Positions 18,428 to 27,872 of a DNA stretch of 64,000 nucleotides are shown one piece after another (positions within the stretch are counted from its first letter, which is position 1; every line of letters begins with the position of its first letter). The stretch lies in the NCBI RefSeq assembly GCF_025421775.1, contig NZ_JAOEFX010000006.1, forward strand, positions 62,001 through 126,000. The letters run 5' to 3'. Under the pieces are notes generated by a model, which saw nothing but the letters and a program-made list of their open reading frames with translations, was not told where the DNA came from and searched no databases. Source of the stretch: Paenarthrobacter aurescens (GTDB taxonomy: Bacteria; Actinomycetota; Actinomycetes; Actinomycetales; Micrococcaceae). A program made the position numbers and the translations under genes.

Positions 18428-19470
18428 GGGACTGGATAGTTGCAAGGAATACCAGGGGCGGAAGACTGGTGCTTCTGGCTGTCATGGTAGTTGGCTTGTT
18501 TGCTTTCGCACTGGGTCTCAGTGTCGCGCCCAAGCCTGATGCCTTGGCCTCCCTGGGCCCGGCCAGAAGCGCAACGGTCTCTCCCACAAACTTTAAGGAC
18601 TCCCGGACAGTGCAAATCGCTGTGGAGCAATCAGGGCCACAAGTGGTCACTTCCGGAGTGGAGGGTGTGGTGACGGCATCGGCGTGCAGTGAAGGAAGGC
18701 CTTTGCAATCGGGCGCCAGCCCGTTCGCCGTGGACGGTATTCCGTTGCTCGGCCTTGCGACGGAAACCCCACTCTGGCGCGACCTTCACGTCGGCGAGTC
18801 CGGCGAAGACGTGCGTGCCCTCCAGACCGAGCTGACCAGGCTTGGACATACGGTGGAAGTGACAGGGACTGTCTCCTTTGGCACCGTGGATGCGTTCGCG
18901 GCCTTGTTGACCACGACGGATCCCGACGCTGCGATGGGACCGGCCATCCACCTGAAGCGAATTGTTTGGTTACCCCGCAACGAGCCGGTGGTGATCAGAT
19001 GCCCTGTCGCGTTGGGGTCGAGGATCAACAAAGGACAATCGCTGGCCGATTTCCCTCCTCTGGCGACGGGGGCCAGAGTCACTAACATTCCCTCCGACGC
19101 TGCGGAAGGCAAGCGCCGGATTATTGTCGATGCCTCCGCCTTTGCCGTATCAGCAGACGGACGGATTGAGGACCCTGCGGCACTGACTGGGCTTATGCGG
19201 CTGCCGAGCTTCGCATCAGCCCAATCGACCGATGGCCAAGCGGGGTTCGCAGCGAAGTATGAGTTGACCGAGGGCGTGCCGGTGCTGAGCGTTCCTCCAA
19301 GCGCTCTTTTCGACGTTGAGGACTCGGACGGCTGCCTGACCTCCGGTGGGGTAGTTCACCGGGTCACAGTTGTTGGCTCCCAGCTTGGGACCACCTTCGT
19401 TGCAGGAGAAGGCATCATGCATCTCACTGAAGTCGATCTTGCACCAGACCTGGCTGCGTCATGCAGCTGA
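18424..19470 (+). CDS. Membrane-anchored peptidoglycan-binding protein (HlyD/MacA-like adaptor)
   Basis: A 348-residue protein. One N-terminal membrane segment lies at residues 14-34. Residues about 118-165 form a peptidoglycan-binding domain (VGESGEDVRALQTELTRLGH). Beta-rich flanks and a C-terminal barrel-like part resemble membrane-fusion proteins. In Gram-positive bacteria such proteins stand beside MacB-like transporters, where a wall-binding domain replaces the outer-membrane contact. The TTG start overlaps the lipoprotein stop, and the stop overlaps the ATPase start by 10 bases. Confidence 0.82.
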   Translation: MRDWIVARNTRGGRLVLLAVMVVGLFAFALGLSVAPKPDALASLGPARSATVSPTNFKDSRTVQIAVEQSGPQVVTSGVEGVVTASACSEGRPLQSGASPFAVDGIPLLGLATETPLWRDLHVGESGEDVRALQTELTRLGHTVEVTGTVSFGTVDAFAALLTTTDPDAAMGPAIHLKRIVWLPRNEPVVIRCPVALGSRINKGQSLADFPPLATGARVTNIPSDAAEGKRRIIVDASAFAVSADGRIEDPAALTGLMRLPSFASAQSTDGQAGFAAKYELTEGVPVLSVPPSALFDVEDSDGCLTSGGVVHRVTVVGSQLGTTFVAGEGIMHLTEVDLAPDLAASCS

Positions 19471-20066
19471 GCCTGGTGGAGGTGCAGTGCGTCTTTGGCG
19501 GCCAGCCACCTCTCTTCGCGGACTTGAGCTACGACTTTGTGGAGGGTCGTAAGTACGCCCTGACGGGCCCGTCTGGTTCAGGAAAGAGCACTCTCCTCAG
19601 CATTATTGCCGGCTGGATGCCGCCAAGCTCCGGAAGGGTGATCCGGGACCAGATAGACCGGATTTCGTGGGTCTTTCAGAACCCACATGGAGTGGGTCCC
19701 CGCACGGCGCTTGATCATGTAGTTTTACCGCTCCTGGCCCAGGGGTATTCAAGGAGCGATGCCGAGGGGACCGCGCTGGAACTGATGGCGTCGGTTGAAC
19801 TGTCGGTGGTGGCGGACCGCCGGTTCAGTGAGCTTTCCGGAGGGGAAGCCCAGCGGCTGATGCTCGTCCGCGCCATGGCGGCCCGCCCCCAGGTGCTGTT
19901 GGTCGACGAACCGACGGCTCAGCTGGACCCCCGGACCGCGGCTTCTGTGAATAGTGCACTGCAGGCGGTATCAGCACGCGGATGCGTGGTCATCGTGGCG
20001 ACACACGATCCCGCCACCCGCGATGCGTGCCATGTAGTACTCGATTTAGGGGCGTTGCGTCCTTGA
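19461..20066 (+). CDS. ABC transporter ATPase (MacB/LolD type)
   Basis: A 201-residue ATP-binding subunit. The Walker A motif is GPSGSGKST (36-44), the Q-loop Gln73, the signature LSGGEAQ (125-131) and Walker B VLLVDEPTAQLD with Asp149 and Glu150. The H-loop is ATHDP. The short length and sequence fit the MacB/LolD/FtsE class, which drives mechanotransmission rather than conventional transport. It is encoded between the adaptor and the FtsX-like permease with overlapping ends. Confidence 0.9.
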   Translation: MQLSLVEVQCVFGGQPPLFADLSYDFVEGRKYALTGPSGSGKSTLLSIIAGWMPPSSGRVIRDQIDRISWVFQNPHGVGPRTALDHVVLPLLAQGYSRSDAEGTALELMASVELSVVADRRFSELSGGEAQRLMLVRAMAARPQVLLVDEPTAQLDPRTAASVNSALQAVSARGCVVIVATHDPATRDACHVVLDLGALRP

Positions 20067-21142
20067 ACTGCACGGCAGTGCTGAGCGAGGCCTGGCGGAA
20101 CATTGTGACGGGAGCTTCCCGTGGTGTGTGGTTTGCGGTGGCTCTTGCCGTCGTTGGCACCGGTTTCGGGGCGGCGGAAGTGGCCAGCGCCAGCAGCCTG
20201 GTGGCGCAAGCCGAGGCTTTCCAAGGGGCAGGTGCGAACATCACTACACTCGTGGCTGCGGGAGCCATCGATGGACGCAGCTGTGAACAGTTGAAAGACC
20301 TGCCAGGAGTGTCAGCGGCGGGTGCGTTGCGAAGCTCAGGAGAGATGAGGATCTTGACGCTGCCCGGCTCCACGGTACCCGCCCGGGAAGTAACGACGGG
20401 TTTCCTGCCGGTCCTGGGCGCCCAGCAGACGTCTGGAAGTGGCCTTGTTGTTTCCACGGAGGTCGCAGAACAGTTTGGTCTGACAGCATTGGGTGCCGGT
20501 AGCCGGCCTGCTCTTCTGACAACGCTCGGCGATGCTGCCGTCGCAGGCATTTACGACTACCCGGCCGACGGTAGACGGCCCGGATTTGGATATGGAGTGC
20601 TGCAGCCCGTCCCTCCTACGGGTCTCTTCGACGAGTGCTGGGTCCGGGCGTGGCCGCAGTCCCAGGAAATACGCACGCTCATCCGTTTGTCCATGGTCCC
20701 GGTGGATGAAACGGCGGTCATGGAGCCTCCGCTCGTGAGCCAGTTGAATACCCGGCACGGGCTAACCTTCAACGGGCCTGCCGTCTTCGAAGAACGAATC
20801 TCCCGTTTCGGGGCCATGGCAGCTTTCGCTGTCAGCGTGGCCCTGGGTTTTATCTCCGTTCGCAGCCGCCGGTTGGAACTCGCTTCTGCCCGGCACAGCG
20901 GTGTCCCGGCCCTCAGCCAGGCACTTCAGATGGTTGTTGAATCCACGGTGATAGCAGCCACCTCACTGGTGCTCGCTGTCTCCGCAGTGCTCTCCATGGC
21001 TCATTCAGCGGATTCTGCGGCCTTGGCTTTGCTGGGAATCAAACCGCCAGTGGTCGCGGCGGCCGCATTTGTTGTCGGCGCTTGCTCAGGTGTGTTTTTC
21101 ACCAAGGAGAAGCACCTTTTCCAGTACTTCAAGAACAGGTAG
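20063..21142 (+). CDS. FtsX/MacB-like ABC permease
   Basis: A 359-residue membrane protein. One membrane segment follows the first 20 residues, then comes a large extracellular domain of about 200 residues, then three C-terminal membrane segments. This is the FtsX/MacB topology. The open frame runs upstream to 19982, but TTG 20063 overlaps the ATPase stop (TTGA) and gives a normal N-terminus. It would work with the ATPase, the wall-binding adaptor and the lipoprotein to expel or sense a peptide outside the membrane. Confidence 0.85.
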   Translation: MNCTAVLSEAWRNIVTGASRGVWFAVALAVVGTGFGAAEVASASSLVAQAEAFQGAGANITTLVAAGAIDGRSCEQLKDLPGVSAAGALRSSGEMRILTLPGSTVPAREVTTGFLPVLGAQQTSGSGLVVSTEVAEQFGLTALGAGSRPALLTTLGDAAVAGIYDYPADGRRPGFGYGVLQPVPPTGLFDECWVRAWPQSQEIRTLIRLSMVPVDETAVMEPPLVSQLNTRHGLTFNGPAVFEERISRFGAMAAFAVSVALGFISVRSRRLELASARHSGVPALSQALQMVVESTVIAATSLVLAVSAVLSMAHSADSAALALLGIKPPVVAAAAFVVGACSGVFFTKEKHLFQYFKNR

Positions 21143-21328
21143 CCAGTGGTTCGGCGCAGGACTTGGCTTGGTTTAAAAAACTTTTTCAATCCGCACCCAT
21201 CCATGCCGTCCTACCCTCCGAATAGCTGGTGAGACACAAACCGCCGGTGTAGCAAAAGCCGCACCTGCAGCCCGTGTCCCACCACCCAATGGATCCAACG
21301 CCCTGGTTCCAAAAACAAGGAGAATGAC

Positions 21329-22018
21329 ATGTTGTCCACAAAGCGCCCCGCCCTCGCCTTCGTTGGCCTCACTGCAGCCGCCCTTCTCGGTCTCACTGCC
21401 TGTGGTGGTTCCAGCACACCTTCATCCTCGTCGGCAGCTCCGTCCTCCGCGCCGGAGACGTCGTCGGCCATGCCGTCTGCTTCGCCATCGTCCTCCGCCA
21501 TGAGCAGCGCCGCCATGGATCCGGCCGCTAACCTTGTGGGCCCCGGCTGCGCCGGTTACGCCGCACAGGTTCCGGACGGTGCCGGTTCGGTAACGGGTAT
21601 GGCCAAGGACCCGGTAGCCGTAGCAGCATCGAACAACCCGCTGCTCAAGACCCTGACCGCCGCGGTCTCGGGCAAGCTCAACCCCAAGGTGGACCTGGTT
21701 TCCACCCTGAACGGCAGCGAATTCACGGTGTTCGCACCGGTTGACGATGCCTTCGCCAAGATCGATCCCGCAACAATCGAGACGCTCAAGACGGATGATG
21801 CCCTGCTGAGCAAGATTCTCACCTACCACGTAGTCCCCGGTCAGCTGACCCCGGACCAGATCGTCGGCACCCACAAGACTGTGCAGGGTGGCGAAGTGAC
21901 GGTTGCCGGCACCAAGGATGCCCTCACGGTTGACGGAGCGTCCAACGTGATCTGCGGTGGCGTCCAGACCGCCAACGCCACGGTCTACCTGATCGACTCA
22001 GTGCTGATGCCGAAATAA
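21329..22018 (+). CDS. Fasciclin (FAS1) domain lipoprotein
   Basis: A 229-residue surface protein. The lipoprotein signal ends in LTACGGS. A Ser/Ala/Pro-rich spacer to about residue 65 precedes one FAS1 domain (about 85-229), with the conserved [15 protein letters not shown] and [10 protein letters not shown] motifs. FAS1 domains mediate adhesion; MPB70 and MPB83 of mycobacteria are relatives. An AAGGAG site precedes the ATG. It appears to be monocistronic with a strong terminator. Confidence 0.92.
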   Translation: MLSTKRPALAFVGLTAAALLGLTACGGSSTPSSSSAAPSSAPETSSAMPSASPSSSAMSSAAMDPAANLVGPGCAGYAAQVPDGAGSVTGMAKDPVAVAASNNPLLKTLTAAVSGKLNPKVDLVSTLNGSEFTVFAPVDDAFAKIDPATIETLKTDDALLSKILTYHVVPGQLTPDQIVGTHKTVQGGEVTVAGTKDALTVDGASNVICGGVQTANATVYLIDSVLMPK

Positions 22019-22045
22019 GCCTTAGCCCTGACCCAGCATTAAACG

Positions 22046-22076
22046 AAAGCAGGCGCCGGAATCCGGCGCCTGCTTT
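22046..22076. terminator. Rho-independent terminator, probably bidirectional
   Basis: A 13-bp perfect stem (22046-22058 with 22064-22076) and a 5-base loop are flanked by AAA and TTT. It serves the fasciclin gene and the convergent small gene at 22105-22299. Confidence 0.85.
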
Positions 22077-22104
22077 GTTGTGTTGCGGAGTGTTGTGGCG
22101 AGGC

Positions 22105-22299
22105 CTAGCGGCCGAAGTCACTGTCGACGTAGGAGCCGGTCCTGTTGTGTTCCGATCCGCAGGGGCAGTGGTCAACCTCAATCCGGACTGTCATTGGCTT
22201 GGATGAGTCCAAGGTGAGGGTCACATCCTCGCTGGCTCGGGTAGCGCGATTGGCCTGGGTGTTGAGACGGAGGGTGCCTGGGGCAGAGGTTTTGGGCAT
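22105..22299 (-). CDS. Small hypothetical protein downstream of the BCCT transporter
   Basis: A 64-residue protein with AGGAAGG 7 bases before its ATG. It is Thr/Ser-rich, with a Cys-Pro-Cys motif (DHCPCGSEHNRTGSY) near the C-terminus and no membrane segment. I recognise no family. It starts 43 bases after the betaine/choline transporter stop and is likely cotranscribed with it. The CxC pair could bind metal. Confidence 0.62.
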   Translation of the reverse strand: MPKTSAPGTLRLNTQANRATRASEDVTLTLDSSKPMTVRIEVDHCPCGSEHNRTGSYVDSDFGR

Positions 22300-22342
22300 G
22301 GTGGACCTTCCTGATGTGTGAATGGTGTTGGCCGGAGCCGGG

Positions 22343-24373
22343 CTATTTGTCGTCGGATTCCAGCTGGGGTTTGCCAACCAGGGGGATGGTTCCCGTGGGT
22401 GTTGCTCCGGCGCAATCGGACTCCGTGCATTTTTCGGCGCAATCGTGCCTGGTGACGAGGTCAAACTGAACGCCGCCGTGTTGCTCGACGCCAGTCCGGA
22501 TGGCTCGTTCCACCACTGAGGTGGCCAAGCGTTTGTGCAATTGCAGGGGATCGCGGCGAAGGTCCTTGACCAAGGCGAAACAGAGCAACAGCATGACGAC
22601 CACAAAGGGCAGGGCGGCCACAATGGTCACTCTTTGCAGGCCTGACAAGGCTTCCGATGGTTTATCGCCACCGGCAAGCAACATGACCGCTGCCACTGCA
22701 CCGGTGAGGCTTCCCCAGAAGATCACCACTCCTCGACGCGGGTGCTCAGCACCATTGGAGCTGAGGGATCCCATGACGATGGAAGCTGCGTCGGCACCCG
22801 TGACGAAGAAGATCGCCACCAGGACCATGGCCAGGACAATGACGGCTGCGGTCAGCCAACCGGGCATACCCAGGTTCTTGACGAGGTCGAAGAGGGCGCC
22901 ATCGAAGTTGATGGAGGGAGCGCCGTCCACCATGGTCACAAGCCCGGGAGTGCCGGCCTTATCCGCCTCTTGCTGAACGTGGAAGGCAGCACCGCCGAAG
23001 ATGCCGAACCAGATCACGCTGACTACGCTCGGCACCAGCAGTACGCCGGTGACGAACTGGCGGATGGTGCGGCCACGGCTGATGCGGGCGATGAACATTC
23101 CCACGAAGGGCGTCCAGGAAATCCACCAGGCCCAGTAGAAGATGGTCCAGCTGGTCATCCAGCTGCGCAGGGAGTCGTCTCCCACGGCTTCGGTACGCGA
23201 GGACATTTCAGCCAAATCCCTGGCGTAGTCACCCACGGCTGAGGGGATCAGGTTGAGGATGAACAAGGTGGGTCCGGCGACGAACACGATCAGGGCCAGA
23301 ACAACGGCCAGGACCATGTTGATGTTGGACAGCCACTGGATGCCGCGGCTGATGCCGGAAACAGCTGATGCCACGAAGCAGAAGGTCAGGATGGCGACGA
23401 TGACCACCAGTACCGGGGTGCCGATCTCACCCAGCCAACCGTTGGACGTCATGCCGCTGCCGATCTGGAGGGCACCGAGGCCCAGCGAGGCGGCAGTTCC
23501 GAAGAGCGTGGCGAAGATGGCCAGGATGTTGATGAACTTGCCGAGCGGCCCTTCCACCATGCGGATGCCAAAGAGCGAGGTGAAGGCCGCGGAAACGAGT
23601 TGCTTGCGGCCCAGGCGGTAGGTGCCATAGGCCATCGCGATGCCAACTACGGCGTACATGGCCCAGGGATGCAGGGTCCAGTGGAAGATCGAGGTAGCCA
23701 TGGCGGTCTGAATGGCCGCGGGTGTGCGACCGTCCACTGTCCCGGGTGGGGGTGAGATGTAGTGGTACAGCGGTTCGGCAACACCGTAGAACATGAGCCC
23801 GATGCCCATGCCGGCGGCGAACATCATGGCTATCCAGGAAATGGTGCGAAACTCGGGCTTCTCGCCGTCCTTGCCCAGCGGGATGTTGCCGAACTTGCCG
23901 AGGGCAAGCCACAGGACGAAGACGACGAACAGGGAAGCGAGGACCATGAAGAGCCAGCCGGTGTACTCCATGACCCAGTTCAGGGCGCCCTTGGAGGTAG
24001 CGGAGAGGCTGTCCCGTCCAACAAAGCCCCAGACCACGAAGGCGACGGCGATGGCGCCCGTGATCCCGAAGGTGACTTTGTCGAGGGTAAGTTTGCGGTT
24101 CCGGCGGGCCGAGACGGCCTGCTCGGTCTTGGCGTGGCGCAGCTCTTCCATGATTTGTTCGTGTTCTACGGAATCGGAGAGTGAATCTGCGCCTCCGTCC
24201 TCAGCGTTGAGGGCTGCCAGGTTGGTGTCGTCGGGGGAGACACTGATGACTGCTTCAGGGTTCTCCGCGTGGGCAGGGTTGGTTGGGCTGGCTGCACCCG
24301 GGGTTTCTGCCACGGAACCGTTGGCAGGTAATTCCTCGGGTGTCAGATGTTTTGTGTCACTGTTTGTAGCCAT
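22343..24373 (-). CDS. betT: BCCT-family choline/betaine transporter
   Basis: A 676-residue secondary transporter of the betaine-choline-carnitine family. The glycine-rich segment GMGIGLMFYGVAEP and the tryptophan-rich WTIFYWAWWISWTPFVGMF, which forms the quaternary-amine pocket, identify it. Twelve membrane segments lie between hydrophilic tails of about 90 and 100 residues; such tails often sense osmotic strength. ATG 24373 with AAAGGA upstream is preferred over a start 27 bases earlier. The catabolic genes beside it suggest uptake of choline or glycine betaine as a nutrient. Which of the two is not decided by the sequence. Confidence 0.88.
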   Translation of the reverse strand: MATNSDTKHLTPEELPANGSVAETPGAASPTNPAHAENPEAVISVSPDDTNLAALNAEDGGADSLSDSVEHEQIMEELRHAKTEQAVSARRNRKLTLDKVTFGITGAIAVAFVVWGFVGRDSLSATSKGALNWVMEYTGWLFMVLASLFVVFVLWLALGKFGNIPLGKDGEKPEFRTISWIAMMFAAGMGIGLMFYGVAEPLYHYISPPPGTVDGRTPAAIQTAMATSIFHWTLHPWAMYAVVGIAMAYGTYRLGRKQLVSAAFTSLFGIRMVEGPLGKFINILAIFATLFGTAASLGLGALQIGSGMTSNGWLGEIGTPVLVVIVAILTFCFVASAVSGISRGIQWLSNINMVLAVVLALIVFVAGPTLFILNLIPSAVGDYARDLAEMSSRTEAVGDDSLRSWMTSWTIFYWAWWISWTPFVGMFIARISRGRTIRQFVTGVLLVPSVVSVIWFGIFGGAAFHVQQEADKAGTPGLVTMVDGAPSINFDGALFDLVKNLGMPGWLTAAVIVLAMVLVAIFFVTGADAASIVMGSLSSNGAEHPRRGVVIFWGSLTGAVAAVMLLAGGDKPSEALSGLQRVTIVAALPFVVVMLLLCFALVKDLRRDPLQLHKRLATSVVERAIRTGVEQHGGVQFDLVTRHDCAEKCTESDCAGATPTGTIPLVGKPQLESDDK

Positions 24374-24756
24374 GAGCGGGTCCTTTGCTCGGCGTGTCAT
24401 GAGCCTGCATTTCTACGAGGCCTTGGTGAATGGGTCGATGGGAAGGTTGGGGCTTCCTCCGATCCGATGGTCATGGCGGGCCGTGGCGCCTCCCCGGGTG
24501 CGCGGTCACGGAGCGGGCAGGCGATAGGGATGATGCACCTCTTCTGGTTCGTGGGACGGGGGCTGTTGAGTGCTCCAAGCCGTGTTCCGCAGGAATCAAC
24601 AACATCCGCGCTATGCAACAGAGTGCGCTCCGTCACATGCAAAGTCAAGGGATCCGCGCTCTTTAACAGCATATTGATATATCAATTGGCTGGAAGTAAA
24701 ACGTTGCGTATCATGGGTTGCGTTGCGAATAGTGCGTCAGTAGAAGGCCTTCGGGG
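24374..24756. promoter_or_regulatory. 383-base gene-free control region of betT
   Basis: No convincing gene is present. It holds a perfect palindrome (24673-24686), two direct copies of ATCCGCGCT (24604-24612 and 24652-24660) and two of ATGCAA (24613-24618 and 24637-24642). A possible -35 element (TTGACT on the minus strand, 24643-24648) is seen. The betT transcript would have a leader of over 200 bases. Confidence 0.55.
24673..24686. promoter_or_regulatory. TGATATATCA palindrome upstream of betT (GntR-type site)
   Basis: ATTGATATATCAAT is a perfect 14-bp palindrome. Its core matches the sites by purU/gntR (36786-36796) and pdxS (37613-37623), so it is a likely member of the same regulon. 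Confidence 0.6.
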
Positions 24757-25563
24757 CTAGCGCCGCCTGTAGCCCATCCGGGTACTGATAGCCAGTCCGG
24801 CTTCCCGAAGGCCCTCAATAAGCCCAGGCTGGTCCTCCGGCGAAAAGCGGAACGCTGGTCCGGAAATACTGATGGCGGCAATGACGCTTCCCGCGTGGTT
24901 GAAGATGGGCACCGCGATGGCAGTGAGGCCAATTTCAAACTCTTCGTGGACTGTGGCGTACCCGTTGCGGGCCACGTCCAGCAGTTGCTTTTCCAGCTCC
25001 CCGCGGTTCGTTACGGTCCGCGGCGTACGCGCGGGCAGGCCCACTGCTTTGAGAATCTGGTTGCGTTCGTCGGCGGTCAGCGCGGCAAGCAGGACCTTTC
25101 CACTGGACGTGGCGTGCAACGGCGTCAGGCTGCCCACCCAGTCGTAGGTGGCAAGGGTTGAGGGTCCCATTGCCTGATCCACGTTGACGGCATAGTTGGA
25201 TCGCAGGACGGCCAGGTTGACGGTCTCCTTGTACTCGGCCGCCAGCGCCTCCAGGACCTCCCGTGCTTCATGCACCACGCTCAGACGGCCGGGAATGGAA
25301 GATGCCAGGCGGAGGATCCCAAAGCCCAGCTGATACTTTCCGCGCTCACTGTTCTGCCGGACGATGTCCCGGTTAACCAAGGAGCCCACCAGCCTGGACA
25401 CGGTGGATTTGTGGATGCCCATTTCTTCCGCGATTTCACTGACTCCGGCATCGCCTTCACGGGCCAGGATTTCCAGGATCTGGAGGGCGCGGTCTACTGA
25501 CTGGACCCCTCCGCCCTGGGCGTCTGCGTCCTTATCAGAGTCAGGGTTGTTGCGTGCGGCCAT
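24757..25563 (-). CDS. IclR-family transcriptional regulator
   Basis: A 268-residue regulator. After about 18 hydrophilic residues comes an IclR winged helix (SVDRALQILEILA, then GVSEIAEEMGIHKSTVSRLV). The effector domain has SSGKVLLAAL and the AISISGPAFRFS segment. ATG 25563 is chosen because the 66 upstream in-frame codons read as non-coding. It lies between fdhD and betT in the same direction and probably controls one or both. The ligand is unknown. Confidence 0.88.
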   Translation of the reverse strand: MAARNNPDSDKDADAQGGGVQSVDRALQILEILAREGDAGVSEIAEEMGIHKSTVSRLVGSLVNRDIVRQNSERGKYQLGFGILRLASSIPGRLSVVHEAREVLEALAAEYKETVNLAVLRSNYAVNVDQAMGPSTLATYDWVGSLTPLHATSSGKVLLAALTADERNQILKAVGLPARTPRTVTNRGELEKQLLDVARNGYATVHEEFEIGLTAIAVPIFNHAGSVIAAISISGPAFRFSPEDQPGLIEGLREAGLAISTRMGYRRR

Positions 25564-25690
25564 GGTGCCTCGTGTCCGTTGTCCAGGCAGGCCGACCGGG
25601 GCTGGTTGCCCTGCCCGGCCTGCACCTTCGTCTTTCCACATCCTAGACGGAGTTTTGCACGCCCTTTCACACCATGGGGACTGGCCTTGT

Positions 25691-26569
25691 TTACGCGCTG
25701 ATGGCGGCTTCGGGCAGGTCCTCTCGCGGGCTGGCCACCCGTTCCCTGCCGGCGTAGACATTCAGGCTTTGTCCACGACTGAACCCCACCAGCGTCACTC
25801 CTGTCTCCGCGGCCAGCTGGGCGGCAAGGCTTGAGGGTGCACTGACAGCTGACAGAACGGGAATGCCGGCCAAAGCTGCCTTCTGGACGAGTTCGAACGA
25901 TGCCCTGCCCGAGACTTGGAGGACCAAACCAGCCAGGGGCAGCAGGTCCTGCCGGAGTGCCCATCCCACCACTTTATCTACCGCATTGTGTCGGCCGACG
26001 TCCTCGCGCAGGCACAGCAGTTCCGGGTGGGGGCCATCTACTTTGAAGAGTCCCGCAGCATGCACGCCGCCCGTCCTGTCGAAAACAGCCTGCGCTTCGC
26101 GGAGCCGCTCCGGCAGTTGTGCGAGGAAGTCCACTGGAACCTGAGTTTCGTCCAGGGACGGATCAAAGTGGATGGTCTTTCGCACGGCCTCGATGGAGTC
26201 CGTGCCGCAGATGCCACACGAGCTTGAGGTATAGACGTGGCGCATGGTGTCCGGCATCTTTACGTCCGGTCCCAGCTGGGCCTCCACCACATTGAAGGTC
26301 TGCATCCCGTCCTTTTCGCCGGCACAGAACCGCAGGGAGATCAGCTCGGACTGGCTGCGGATGATGCCCTCAGACACCAGGAAGCCAGCTACCAGATCAA
26401 AGTCATCTCCGGGCGTCCTCATGGTCACGGCAAAGGATTGGCCTCCAATCCGGATTTCCAAGGGCTCCTCGGCAGCCAGAACATCCTCTTTGAACCGCAC
26501 GGCATACTCGGTTCCTGTGGCGTTCAGCTGGAAACGGTGGATCTTCCTGCGCTGGGTCATGCGTGCCAT
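25691..26569 (-). CDS. fdhD: Formate dehydrogenase sulfurtransferase FdhD
   Basis: A 292-residue accessory protein that transfers sulfur to the molybdenum cofactor of formate dehydrogenases. The catalytic CGIC pair is at Cys118 and Cys121. The family motifs GFLVSEGII and, near the C-terminus, DVGRHNAVDKVVG are present. It overlaps the end of the moeA gene by 13 bases. Together with moeA, it prepares the molybdoenzyme at 29336-31654. Confidence 0.95.
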   Translation of the reverse strand: MARMTQRRKIHRFQLNATGTEYAVRFKEDVLAAEEPLEIRIGGQSFAVTMRTPGDDFDLVAGFLVSEGIIRSQSELISLRFCAGEKDGMQTFNVVEAQLGPDVKMPDTMRHVYTSSSCGICGTDSIEAVRKTIHFDPSLDETQVPVDFLAQLPERLREAQAVFDRTGGVHAAGLFKVDGPHPELLCLREDVGRHNAVDKVVGWALRQDLLPLAGLVLQVSGRASFELVQKAALAGIPVLSAVSAPSSLAAQLAAETGVTLVGFSRGQSLNVYAGRERVASPREDLPEAAISA

Positions 26570-27834
26570 GGTGCATGCCTCCCTCGACGGTCAACGGAAC
26601 TGATCGGCGCTGTCCACGGCAGTGGCAGAACGGGAACGGGCGCGCCCGCCGCTACGCCTTCAGGGGGAACAACCATGTACCCGTCTGCGCAGGCAAGCCC
26701 GCGCATCATCCCGGGACCGGTGTGGGAGGCGGGTAACGCGAGATCATGGATAAAGGTGCAGGGGATAAGCCGTGTATTTCCCGGGGCAGGGTCAAAGTCC
26801 GCGCCGGAGACCATGGGCGCTGCCGCCGGGAAAGGACGGCTTCCCAGGGCGGCCAAAAGGGGTTCGCCAAGGGTCATGAGTGCCATCAAGGCGGCCAGTG
26901 GGTTCCCCGGCAGGCCAACGATGAAACGGCCATCAGGAAGTTCTGCCAACACTGCAGGATGACCCGGCCGCATGGCGATCCCATCCAGGAGGAACCGACC
27001 ACCGAGTGCCGCAACGGCGTCGCGGAAGTGGTCTGTAGCGGATTTCCCGGTTCCGCCGGTGGTAATGGTCACGTCCGGCGGCGCACCCTCGGAAGCGCAA
27101 GCAAGCGCTGCCAGCCACTCATCGTAGGAATCGCCAATCCTGAGCTGGCCGCCGGGCACGCCGCCCAATTGCGAAATGACTGCGTCCAGCTGCGGGCCGA
27201 ACGCGTCGCGGACCTGTCCCGGTGCCGGCTCGCCGGAGGTCACCACCTCCGAGCCGGTCAGTACGACGGCGACCCTCGGCTTGCGCTGTACGCGCAGTTC
27301 GTCGTACCCCGCCACAGCGGCGAGGGCAAGGTGTGCCGGGTTAAGGAGCGTTCGGGCGGGTATGAGGACTTCCCCCGCTGAGGCCTCTTCTCCGGCAGGA
27401 CGAATGTGCCGGCCGGAGAGTGTTTCCCCGTGCTTCGCATCGTGCCTGAGTGAGAGGTGGATGTCCCCGGAGACCACGCCGCTTTCCTTGCGCAGGACTG
27501 CCGTGGCGCCGGGTGGAATCAGCCCGCCGGTGGCGATCACACTGGCTTCACCGACGGCAAGCGGGCGGCCTGACGCTGTTAATGTCCATGGACCGCTGCC
27601 GTTGATGGCCCAGCCGTCCATGGCAGAGGAGGCATAGTGCGGAATGGCCTGGCGGGCCATCAGCCCGGATACCAGGGAGTGTCCCACCGCATCGGCGAGG
27701 GGAACGTTCAGCGGTGTCAGTGGGCCGGCACAGTCGTAGGCCACCTGACGGGCCCCGGCCCACGTCAGGGCATGCCTTCGTTGATCCGAAACCGGGGGAC
27801 TGGGAGCGTTGACGACGATTTCTGGTGCAAGCAT
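26557..27834 (-). CDS. moeA: Molybdopterin molybdenumtransferase MoeA
   Basis: A 425-residue enzyme that inserts molybdate into adenylylated molybdopterin. IPHYASSAMDGWAI near the N-terminus is the family signature. TITTGGTGKSATDHF and GLPGNPLAALM are the substrate-binding motifs of domain 3. ATG 27834 has AGGAAG upstream; the open frame extending to 28140 is non-coding in character. It is probably specialised for the formate-dehydrogenase-like enzyme in this cluster. Confidence 0.93.
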   Translation of the reverse strand: MLAPEIVVNAPSPPVSDQRRHALTWAGARQVAYDCAGPLTPLNVPLADAVGHSLVSGLMARQAIPHYASSAMDGWAINGSGPWTLTASGRPLAVGEASVIATGGLIPPGATAVLRKESGVVSGDIHLSLRHDAKHGETLSGRHIRPAGEEASAGEVLIPARTLLNPAHLALAAVAGYDELRVQRKPRVAVVLTGSEVVTSGEPAPGQVRDAFGPQLDAVISQLGGVPGGQLRIGDSYDEWLAALACASEGAPPDVTITTGGTGKSATDHFRDAVAALGGRFLLDGIAMRPGHPAVLAELPDGRFIVGLPGNPLAALMALMTLGEPLLAALGSRPFPAAAPMVSGADFDPAPGNTRLIPCTFIHDLALPASHTGPGMMRGLACADGYMVVPPEGVAAGAPVPVLPLPWTAPISSVDRRGRHAPWHA

Positions 27835-27872
27835 GGGTGTCCGCTTCCTGAGGTAATGCTTCTTGTGACGCA

